From positions 124,001-188,000 of the forward strand of contig CAVTGV010000002.1 in assembly GCA_963734365.1 (NCBI GenBank): DNA of 64,000 nucleotides, written 5' to 3'. The notes beneath the pieces were generated by a model. It was given only the letters and a program-made list of their open reading frames with translations. It did no database searches and was not told the DNA's origin. Positions 57,959-64,000 of the stretch are shown in pieces. The translations under genes were made by a program, and so were the position numbers. Positions within the stretch are counted from its first letter, which is position 1; each line of letters starts with the position of its first letter. Origin of the DNA: JACVRW01 sp963734365 (GTDB lineage Bacteria; Actinomycetota; Thermoleophilia; Solirubrobacterales; Thermoleophilaceae).

Positions 57959-58428
57959 GCGAGCTCGCGGCGACTGAGCTGCGCGAGCGCCTGCTCGCCT
58001 GGGTGGAGGACGAGGACGCCTGGGGTTCGCTCGTGCGCCACGACAGCGACGAGCGCGTACACACGCTCCTCCACCGCGACGACGACGTGGAGGTCTACGT
58101 GGTGTGCTGGATGACCGGCCACGACACCGGCTTCCACGACCACGACGAGAGCGCCGCGGCGATCACCGTGCTCGCCGGGAGCATCAGCGAGGAGCGCCTG
58201 GCGCTCGGCGGCGCAGTGGAGGTTGCGCTGGGGGCCGGCGACACCGTGACGATCGCCCGCGAGGCGATCCACCGGGTGCGCCACAGCGGTGCCGCCCCCG
58301 CGGTGACCCTGCACGCGTACTCGCCGCCGCTGCGCCGCGTGGGCACCTATGAGGTCGCCGCGGACGGCGCCCTGCTGCGCCATCCCCGGCCCTCCGACGT
58401 AACGTTGGCGCCGGCGGCCGCTGCCTGA
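57955..58428 (+). CDS. Cysteine dioxygenase-like cupin protein
   Basis: The 157-residue cupin fold has WMTGHDTGFHDHDESAAAIT, with the first two His ligands of the iron site, and later IAREAIHRVRHSG with the third. VTLHAYSPPLRRVGTYEV ends the core. This is the pattern of bacterial cysteine dioxygenase-type thiol dioxygenases, which oxidise cysteine or a mercapto acid to a sulfinate. The GTG at 57955 overlaps the stop of the amidohydrolase gene. A carbonic anhydrase gene follows after 20 bp. Confidence 0.85.
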   Translation: MSELAATELRERLLAWVEDEDAWGSLVRHDSDERVHTLLHRDDDVEVYVVCWMTGHDTGFHDHDESAAAITVLAGSISEERLALGGAVEVALGAGDTVTIAREAIHRVRHSGAAPAVTLHAYSPPLRRVGTYEVAADGALLRHPRPSDVTLAPAAAA

Positions 58429-58448
58429 CCCGACCAGAGGAGCCCCAG

Positions 58449-58940
58449 ATGTCCCACACCGACGACCTGCTGGCCAACGCCGAGACCTTCGCCGAGACCT
58501 TCGACAAGGGTGACCTTCCGATGCCGCCGGCGCGCAAGGTCGCGATCGTCGCGTGCATGGACGCCAGGGTCAGCCCGTTCGCGCTGTTCGGGCTGGAGGT
58601 GGGCGACGCCCACGTGATCCGCAACGCGGGGGGAGTGGTCACCGACGACGAAATCCGCTCGCTGGCGATCTCCCAGCGCAAGCTGGGAACCGAGGAGATC
58701 ATCCTCGTCCATCACACCGACTGCGGAATGCTGACCTTCACCGACGACGAGTTCCGCGCCCAGATCCAGGAGGAGACGGGGATCAAGCCGCAATGGCCGG
58801 CCGAGACGTTCTCGGACCTCGACGAGGACCTGCGACAGTCGCTGGCCCGGATCAGGACAAGCCCGTTCATCCCCCACACGGACAAGGTGCGCGGCTTCGT
58901 CTACGAGGTCGAGACGGGCAAGCTGCGGGAAGTTACCTGA
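58449..58940 (+). CDS. Beta-class carbonic anhydrase
   Basis: The 163-residue enzyme converts CO2 and bicarbonate. The zinc ligands are visible in VACMDARVSPFALFGL (Cys and the Asp-Arg dyad) and HHTDCGM (His and second Cys). VIRNAGGVVTDDEIRSL is the conserved middle. The short form resembles mycobacterial Rv1284-type beta carbonic anhydrases. It starts 20 bp after the cupin gene with GAGGAG just upstream, so it is likely in the same unit. Confidence 0.94.
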   Translation: MSHTDDLLANAETFAETFDKGDLPMPPARKVAIVACMDARVSPFALFGLEVGDAHVIRNAGGVVTDDEIRSLAISQRKLGTEEIILVHHTDCGMLTFTDDEFRAQIQEETGIKPQWPAETFSDLDEDLRQSLARIRTSPFIPHTDKVRGFVYEVETGKLREVT

Positions 58941-58966
58941 CCGGCGAGCAGGCGGTGCCTGCGAGC

Positions 58967-59410
58967 CTACGTCGTCACTCTGAATACGGGATGGTCGGGC
59001 GCGATCCGGAGCAGGTCGGAGTCCGTCGCGTCCGGGCCCACTCCGCCGAAGAACTGCCCGCTCTCCCACTTCCAGCGCTTCAGGTAGGCCCGCAGGAGCG
59101 CCGGCTTCTCGTCGTCGGCCAGTTCGGTGGCGCTGAACTCCTCGGCGTGACTTCCGTTGATCAGGCGCCCCTCGCCGCTCGCGCGGAGGTTGCGGACCCA
59201 CTGCGTGTGCCCGCGGGGCGCCACCAGGTAGCGCCCGCCCTCGAAGGTCATCACGTTGACCGGCGTGCGCCGAGGCTCACCCGACTTGCGCCCGCGCAGC
59301 TCGAGCACCCGCGAGCCGGCGAGGCTGATGCCCATACGCGAGAGCAGGGCCACCACGCGGTTGAACACGTTCTTCGTGAACCAACCAGGTTCCTGAAAGC
59401 GCTCTGCCAC
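58967..59410 (-). CDS. Deazaflavin (F420)-dependent nitroreductase family protein
   Basis: The 147-residue protein shows the Ddn/DDN-type split-barrel fold: LELRGRKSGEPRRTPVNVMT, GGRYLVAPRGHTQWVRNLRA and FSATELADDEKPALLRAY. RGRKSGxxRxxPV is the F420-phosphate-binding motif. It would reduce a quinone or nitro compound with F420H2, a cofactor common in high-GC actinobacteria. The start is GTG at 59410 or TTG at 59419, directly after the EamA transporter gene upstream, so they probably form an operon. Confidence 0.87.
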   Translation of the reverse strand: MAERFQEPGWFTKNVFNRVVALLSRMGISLAGSRVLELRGRKSGEPRRTPVNVMTFEGGRYLVAPRGHTQWVRNLRASGEGRLINGSHAEEFSATELADDEKPALLRAYLKRWKWESGQFFGGVGPDATDSDLLRIAPDHPVFRVTT

Positions 59411-59421
59411 CGCGGCCAAGT

Positions 59422-60315
59422 CTAGGTCCTCGCGGCGGTGGCGGCTCGGGCCCGCGGTTTGACCGTCGCCACGGCCACGCCGGCCAGCACGATCGCCACT
59501 CCGCTCAATTGGATCACGGAGGGCGCCTCGGACAGCAGCACCGCCGCGAGGATCACCGCGGCCACCGGCTGCAGCATGAGCACGATCGAGGTGATCACCG
59601 CCGGCAGCCGCGGCAGTGACACGGAGATCAGCAGCCAGCCGAGCACCTGGGCGGTCAGCGCCAGCACCACCAGCCACGCCTGGGCCTCCAGGTCCGGCAC
59701 CCAGTCGAGGTCGCCCACGAACAGCCCGCCCAGTGCCGAGAACACGGCGGCGCTGAGCGTGGCGTCGAACAGCGGGCCGGCCGGGCGGCGCTCGTCGGCG
59801 TTCGCCTGGCGGAGGATCAGCAGGAACAACGCGTAGGCCAGCGCCGTGGCGAGCCCGTAGACCACCCCCAGCAGCGGGTCGTCCCCGTAGGCGCCCGCGC
59901 CCACCACCCCCGAGATCAGCACCACGCCCAAGAACACCAACGGGATCGAACCGACTACCCGGCTCTCCGGCCGCTCGCTCAGCACGGCCCACGCGATCAA
60001 CCCGACGAGTACCACCTGCACGTTGGCGATCACGGTGGCCAGCCCCGCGCCCACCGCCTCGATCGAGTGGTGCCAGAAGGTCAGGTCGGCCGCGAACCAG
60101 GCGCCCGCGATGAGAGCGAGCGCCCGCTCGCGCCGCGGCCGGGGCCCGTACCGTCGCCGCTCGATCCAGGCCAGCAGGCCCAGCGCGGGCAGGGCATAGG
60201 CGCACCGAAACAGCGCCGCCGTGGAGGGCGACACGTCGGCCACGCGGACGAGGATGCCCGAGAAGGCGATCACGAAGGCGCCGAGGGCGCCGGCCAGGAC
60301 CGGTCGGTCGCTCAC
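59422..60315 (-). CDS. EamA/DMT-superfamily transporter
   Basis: The ~297-residue protein has ten membrane helices in two EamA repeats (FVIAFSGILVRVADVSPSTA ... VVLVGLIAWAVLSERPE and ALAYALFLLILRQAN ... PVAAVILAAVLLSEAPSVIQ). Typical of drug/metabolite transporters (RhaT/YdcZ group). The substrate is unknown. The GTG at 60315 is preferred over an in-frame ATG at 60351, because the first helix follows it directly. It lies 11 bp upstream of the F420 reductase gene. Confidence 0.87.
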   Translation of the reverse strand: MSDRPVLAGALGAFVIAFSGILVRVADVSPSTAALFRCAYALPALGLLAWIERRRYGPRPRRERALALIAGAWFAADLTFWHHSIEAVGAGLATVIANVQVVLVGLIAWAVLSERPESRVVGSIPLVFLGVVLISGVVGAGAYGDDPLLGVVYGLATALAYALFLLILRQANADERRPAGPLFDATLSAAVFSALGGLFVGDLDWVPDLEAQAWLVVLALTAQVLGWLLISVSLPRLPAVITSIVLMLQPVAAVILAAVLLSEAPSVIQLSGVAIVLAGVAVATVKPRARAATAART

Positions 60316-60378
60316 GGCCCACGAGGCTAGAGGCGCGCGGACCTCCGGCAAACGGCGCCTCGCCTATCGTGCGCCGCC

Positions 60379-60555
60379 GTGCAGCGCAACACCGTCATGT
60401 GGACGCTCGTGCTGTTCTTCGGCGCGTCGATCATGTTCACCGCGATCCGCAACGCCACCCGTGACGAGAGTGTGGGTACCGCGCTGGCCGCCCAGGCTGC
60501 CGCGGGCGCGCTGCTGATCGTCCTCATCGTTCTGATCGTCAAACGCAGGGGATGA
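60379..60555 (+). CDS. Small two-helix membrane protein, 58 residues
   Basis: A short frame from GTG 60379 encodes two membrane helices (TVMWTLVLFFGASIMFTAI and LAAQAAAGALLIVLIVLIVK) joined by a short charged loop, RNATRDESVG, and ends in KRRG. Its TGA overlaps the ATG of the next SDR gene. The tight overlap, the normal codon use and the regular helix pattern support a real gene. Function unknown. Confidence 0.65.
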   Translation: MQRNTVMWTLVLFFGASIMFTAIRNATRDESVGTALAAQAAAGALLIVLIVLIVKRRG

Positions 60556-61340
60556 AGGCGCCGTCAGACCAGACCATCCTGGTCACCGGCTCCACCGACG
60601 GGCTGGGCCGGCACCTGGCGGCCGAGCTGGCCCGGCGCGGCGCCACCGTGATCGTCCACGGGCGCGAACCCGGGAAGGTCGGTGCGGCGGCCACGGAGAC
60701 CGGCGCGGCCCGCGGCCTGGTTGCTGACCTCGCTTCGCTGGAGGACGTGCGCGAACTCGCCGGGCAGGTCGACCAACTCGACGCACTTGTCAACAACGCG
60801 GGCGTGATCGAGCCCGAGCGCCGCGTGAGCGCCGACGGCCACGAGCTCACCTTCGCCGTCAACCACCTCGCTCACTTCGCGCTCACCGGCCTGCTCCTGC
60901 CCAAGCTGGACGACGGCGGCCGCATCGTGAACGTGTCCTCGATCGGCCAGGCGCCGCTCGACTTTGCCGACATCGAGTTCGAGCGCGGCTATGACGCCTA
61001 CACGGCCTACGCGCGCTCCAAGCTGGCGCAGGCACTGTTCACGTTCGAGCTCGCCGATCGTCTCGGACGTCGCGGCCCCACGGTGAATGCCCTGCACCCG
61101 GCCACCCTGATGGACACGAAGATGGTGCGCGAGACCTTCGGCCAGTCGCGCAGCTCGGTGGAGGAGGGGGTGGAGGCGGCGCTGCGGCTCGTGACCGACC
61201 CCGAGCTCGACGGCGTGACCGGCCGCTTCTTCGACGGCACCCGCGAGAGCGAGGCACAACCGCAGGCCTACGACCCGGACGCCCGCCGGCGGCTGTGGGA
61301 GCTGAGCGAGGAGCTCACGGGCGTGAGGATCCCGGTGTGA
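60552..61340 (+). CDS. SDR-family oxidoreductase
   Basis: The 262-residue short-chain dehydrogenase has ILVTGSTDGLGRHLAAELAR (NAD(P) loop), ALVNNAGVIEPE, NVSSIGQ (Ser) and YTAYARSKLAQAL (catalytic YxxxK). The C-terminal part resembles retinol dehydrogenase/WW-domain oxidoreductase-like SDRs. The substrate is unknown. It overlaps the small membrane-protein gene and the NYN gene, each by 4 bp. Confidence 0.92.
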   Translation: MKAPSDQTILVTGSTDGLGRHLAAELARRGATVIVHGREPGKVGAAATETGAARGLVADLASLEDVRELAGQVDQLDALVNNAGVIEPERRVSADGHELTFAVNHLAHFALTGLLLPKLDDGGRIVNVSSIGQAPLDFADIEFERGYDAYTAYARSKLAQALFTFELADRLGRRGPTVNALHPATLMDTKMVRETFGQSRSSVEEGVEAALRLVTDPELDGVTGRFFDGTRESEAQPQAYDPDARRRLWELSEELTGVRIPV

Positions 61341-61711
61341 CGCGCTGGCTGGTGGACGGGATGAACGTGATCGGATCGCGTCCCACCGGGTGGTGGCGCG
61401 ACCGGCCCGGAGCCATGCGCGCGCTCGCCGGGGAGCTGGGCGAGCTCGCGCGGTCGAGTGGCGACGAGGTGACCGTGGTGTTCGACGGCCGGCCCTTCGA
61501 GCTCGAGCGCACCAAGGGAGTGACGATCGCGTTCGCCCGCCGCCGCGGGCGCGACGCCGCGGACGACGACATAGTCGAGCTGGTTGCCGGCGACGACGAC
61601 CCGGGCAGCCTCACCGTCGTGACCTCCGACCGTGCCCTGACCGAGCGTGTAGCCGGAGCCGGTGCGCAGGTCGTCGGGGCGGGCGAGTTCCGCCGCCGTC
61701 TCGGGTCGTGA
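61337..61711 (+). CDS. NYN-domain (YacP-like) putative RNase
   Basis: The 124-residue protein has WLVDGMNVIGSRPTGWW, the first acidic strand of the PIN-like NYN fold, then VTVVFDGRPFE and VVTSDRALTERV. The four acidic positions match NYN/YacP nucleases. YacP-type proteins in Bacillus (Rae1) cut mRNA at the ribosome. The length is that of the isolated domain. The GTG overlaps the SDR stop, and its own end overlaps the MmgE/PrpD gene by 4 bp. Confidence 0.87.
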   Translation: MTRWLVDGMNVIGSRPTGWWRDRPGAMRALAGELGELARSSGDEVTVVFDGRPFELERTKGVTIAFARRRGRDAADDDIVELVAGDDDPGSLTVVTSDRALTERVAGAGAQVVGAGEFRRRLGS

Positions 61712-62826
61712 CCGATCCGCGCTACCGGACGGCGTTCCTGGACTGGCTCGCCTGTGCCGTCCGAGGCGCCTCGGAGCCCGCCGCACGGGCGGCCGCGGGA
61801 GCGGGCGACGCGGTCACGGCGGTAGGCACCGCGGGTCACGTGCTCGACTTCGACGACACCTATCTGCCCGGCCTGGCGCACCTGAGCGCGCCGAGCGCGT
61901 CGGCGGCCCTCGTGGTGGGGGCCGAGCAGGACGGAACGCTCGGCGACGTGCTCGCCGCCTACGCCGACGGATTCGAGGCCATGGGTGCCGTCGCCCGTGC
62001 CAGCCATCCGGCGCTCTACGACGGTCACTATCACCCGACCGCCGTGTGTGGCGGGGTGGGCGCGGCGGTGGCCGCGGGCGCCTTGATCGGGCTGAACGAG
62101 CACGAGCGCGACGACGCGATGGCGATTGCCCTGGTGGGCGCGGCCGGCCTGCGCGCGGCGTTCGGATCGCACGGCAAGTCGCTGCAGGTGGGCCTCGCCG
62201 CTGCGGCGGGTGCGCGCGCGGCTCGCCTGGCCCGGGCGGGGGCGCGCGTGCCGCTGGCCAGGGCGGCGCGCGGCTTTGCCGAGGCCACCGGCGGGGCATT
62301 CGAGCGCCCCGACCCCTCCTCGGCGGCGATCGACGAGAACTGGATCAAGGCCTGGCCCTGCTGCCTGCAGACTCACGGCGCCATCGAGGCGGCCGCGCAG
62401 GTGGGCGAGCCGCGTTCGCTAACGATCACCGTGCATCCGGTCTCGCTCCAGGCGGCGAGCTACGGCCCGCGGCCGGCCGATGGCCTCGAGGCCAAGTTCT
62501 CGATCCCGTACTGCACCGCTTGGACGCTGCTCCACGGACCGCCGCTGGTGCAGAGCTTCGAGCGGGTGGAGGATGACTGCTGCGAGCTGGCCGAGACGAT
62601 CCCCGTCGAGACCGATTCGAGCCTGCTCGAGTCGGAGTGCCTCCTGAGCGCGAACGGCGACGAGCTCGCCCGCGTGGAGGCCGCGCTGGGCTCGCCCGAA
62701 CATCCGATGGACGAGCACAAGCTGGCCGCGAAGGTGGCCGATCTGGCAGGCGCCGAGCTCGTCGAGCTGCTGCACGATCCGGGCCGGCCCGCCGCCGAGC
62801 TGCTCGCGCGCGTGATCAGGAGCTGA
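61708..62826 (+). CDS. MmgE/PrpD-family protein
   Basis: The 372-residue protein has the family core: HVLDFDDTYLPGLAHLSAPS, YDGHYHPTAVCGGVGAAVAA, AFGSHGKSLQVGLAAAAGAR, IDENWIKAWPCCLQTHGAIE and AKFSIPYCTAWTLL. The family includes 2-methylcitrate dehydratase (PrpD), cis-aconitate decarboxylase and iminodisuccinate epimerase. No prpB or prpC lies near, so the exact reaction is open. It is shorter than PrpD (about 480 residues), with the N-terminal helix bundle trimmed (starts TDPRYRTAFLDWLACAV). Last gene of an overlapping run of four. Confidence 0.88.
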   Translation: MTDPRYRTAFLDWLACAVRGASEPAARAAAGAGDAVTAVGTAGHVLDFDDTYLPGLAHLSAPSASAALVVGAEQDGTLGDVLAAYADGFEAMGAVARASHPALYDGHYHPTAVCGGVGAAVAAGALIGLNEHERDDAMAIALVGAAGLRAAFGSHGKSLQVGLAAAAGARAARLARAGARVPLARAARGFAEATGGAFERPDPSSAAIDENWIKAWPCCLQTHGAIEAAAQVGEPRSLTITVHPVSLQAASYGPRPADGLEAKFSIPYCTAWTLLHGPPLVQSFERVEDDCCELAETIPVETDSSLLESECLLSANGDELARVEAALGSPEHPMDEHKLAAKVADLAGAELVELLHDPGRPAAELLARVIRS

Positions 62827-62872
62827 CCAGCGGCGCCGGAGAGCGGCAGCGACGAACTGCGATCCTGTGTTC

Positions 62873-64000
62873 GTGCGTACCATCCTGCTTGCCGCCCTGC
62901 TCACGCTCGTCCTCTGCCCCGCCGCGTTCGCGCAAGGCACGCTCACCGAGGCCGCCGACGCCCTGCGCGACACGCCCATCTACGTGGATCCGGACGCCGA
63001 GCAGCCGCTCACCGATCAGCAGGTAGCGGATCTCCGCGACTCCATCTCCGAGCGCCATGCCGGGCCGCTGTACATCGCCGTGCTCCCCGAGGACGCCGCC
63101 GACGAGGCCGGGGGCGACCCGGGGGCGGCGCTGCGCGAGATGGCCCTGTCAGTGGGCGAGCCGGGCACGTACGCGGCCGTGTTCGGCAACTCGCTGCGAG
63201 CGGGATCCACCGACAACGTGCTGCCCGAGGGCGAGGCCGGGAAGCTGGCCGCGCAGTCAGTGGGAGCCGAGAAGGGCAACGGCTCCGCGGCCGTGCTCGA
63301 GGACTTCGTGGAACGCGTGGGCGAGGCTCGGGCCGGCGGCGACGGCGGCGACGGGGGCGGAGGCGGCTTCCCGTGGTTCCTCGTGGTCGTGCTCGCCGTG
63401 CCGCTGGCGCTGTTCGGCTGGAGCCGGCGCAACCGGCGCAAGCGCGAGGAAGCCGACCTCGCTCAGGTGAAGGTGGCCGCGCGGGACGACCTCGTGGCCC
63501 TCGGCGACGACATCAGGGCTCTCGACGTCGACGTCTCGATGCCGGACGCTGACGAGCAGGCCAAGACCCATTACAACCTCGCGGTCGAGCGCTACGGCGA
63601 GGCCGAGCAGGCCTGGGACGCCGCTCGCCGCCCGCAGGACATGGAGCGGGTCAGCTCACTGCTCGAAGAGGGGCGCTGGGCGATGAGCGCGGCCCGGGCC
63701 CGCTTCGCCGGCGAGCCCGAGCCCGAGCGGCGCGCGCCCTGCTTCTTCGACCCGCGCCATGGGCCGTCGGTGGAGGACGTGGAGTGGGCGCCGCCGGGAG
63801 GAGAGTCGCGGCCCGTGCCGGTTTGCGCGGCCGACGCCCAGCGGATCGAGGACGGCGAGGAGCCGGGCATGCGCGAGGTCGAGTTCGACGGGCGCCGCGT
63901 GCCCTACTGGCAGGCCGGTCCCGCCTTCGGGCCCTGGGCCGGCGGCTTCTACGGCGGCGGCCTGTTCCCGGGCCTCTTCATCGGCTCGCTGCTGGGCGGC
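62873..64000 (+). CDS. Secreted/membrane-anchored protein, TPM-like N-terminus (3' truncated)
   Basis: The frame runs off the window end after 376 codons. It starts with a signal peptide (ILLAALLTLVLCPAAFAQ), then a soluble extracytoplasmic domain (residues ~20-155) with PIYVDPDAEQPLTDQQVADL and GPLYIAVLPEDAAD, like TPM-type domains. A membrane helix follows after a Gly-rich linker (FPWFLVVVLAVPLALFGW, about 165-183). The cytoplasmic part is helical (HYNLAVERYGEAEQAWDAA), then has CFFDPRHGPSVEDVEWAPP and a Gly/Phe-rich end. The start is GTG at 62873, or 62867. Function unknown; it may act in membrane-protein quality control. Confidence 0.7.
   Translation, partial: MRTILLAALLTLVLCPAAFAQGTLTEAADALRDTPIYVDPDAEQPLTDQQVADLRDSISERHAGPLYIAVLPEDAADEAGGDPGAALREMALSVGEPGTYAAVFGNSLRAGSTDNVLPEGEAGKLAAQSVGAEKGNGSAAVLEDFVERVGEARAGGDGGDGGGGGFPWFLVVVLAVPLALFGWSRRNRRKREEADLAQVKVAARDDLVALGDDIRALDVDVSMPDADEQAKTHYNLAVERYGEAEQAWDAARRPQDMERVSSLLEEGRWAMSAARARFAGEPEPERRAPCFFDPRHGPSVEDVEWAPPGGESRPVPVCAADAQRIEDGEEPGMREVEFDGRRVPYWQAGPAFGPWAGGFYGGGLFPGLFIGSLLGG

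Noticed and set aside
1..64000. CRISPR arrays, tRNA/rRNA genes, parS sites, intact transposases or phage genes
   Set aside because: Looked for repeated spacer arrays, tRNA-like cloverleaf ends, parS-like palindromes and transposase motifs by eye; none was convincing.

Overview
The window is very GC-rich by eye. Genes are tightly packed, often with 1-4 bp stop/start overlaps, and GTG starts are common. The content points to a high-GC actinobacterium, most likely Thermoleophilia/Solirubrobacterales. Supporting genes are an FtsZ with the actinobacterial-type C-terminal tail, a deazaflavin (F420)-type nitroreductase, GH57/GT4 glycogen-type enzymes, an AbiEi/DUF559-type gene and many acyl-CoA and flavin enzymes. 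The lineage is inference; no rRNA, tRNA, CRISPR array or intact transposase was seen.

Layout. 0-2.8 kb: the end of a SIS-domain protein, then a ParA ATPase overlapping an FtsZ that has a ~160-residue N-terminal extension. 2.8-9.3 kb: gamma-glutamyltransferase, a relic of a wax-ester synthase/DGAT gene, a small PLDc_N/SHOCT membrane protein, an MFS exporter, a frameshifted LON-domain gene and a photolyase. 9.4-16.4 kb: a membrane protein, two methyltransferases, and an overlapping run of CPBP protease, GH57 branching-type enzyme and GT4 glycosyltransferase, then a TMEM175-type channel.

16.4-33.6 kb is the most coherent part. It is a catabolic island of flavin amine oxidases, a Rieske oxygenase, a class III aminotransferase, a CaiD-like hydratase, acyl-CoA dehydrogenase, ADP-forming acyl-CoA synthetase, SDR and alpha/beta hydrolase, plus two exported phosphodiesterase-type enzymes. 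Three divergent promoter regions in it (21.47, 27.13 and 31.59 kb) carry the same operator-like sequence, TGCGACTGAYYACAAAGTCA with minor changes. A TetR regulator lies in the island. Together they look like one regulon, plausibly for releasing and degrading an amine or quaternary amine such as choline or carnitine. A 165-bp near-palindromic element sits inside its first operon and supplies a stop codon.

33.6-44.6 kb: MMPL transporter, a multiply frameshifted DUF559/AbiEi-like gene with a palindromic repeat at its 5' end, an acyltransferase, a two-component system (receiver, DesK-type kinase, LuxR regulator) and a MacB-like ABC transporter. 44.6-51.5 kb: a VOC gene bracketed by two near-identical hairpins, MeaB, CHAD, a Fur/VIT metal pair, YjbR, a GT-C membrane enzyme, an acyl-CoA dehydrogenase and DUF429. 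51.5-53.5 kb: a sigma factor, a frameshifted middle gene and an ImmA/IrrE protease in one operon. 53.6-55.3 kb: a GcvH-like protein without the lipoyl lysine, next to an aminotransferase-like protein without the PLP lysine. 55.4-64 kb: aldehyde dehydrogenase, amidohydrolase, a cysteine-dioxygenase-like cupin, carbonic anhydrase, F420-type reductase, EamA transporter, then an overlapping run (small membrane protein, SDR, NYN nuclease, MmgE/PrpD) and a truncated secreted/membrane protein.
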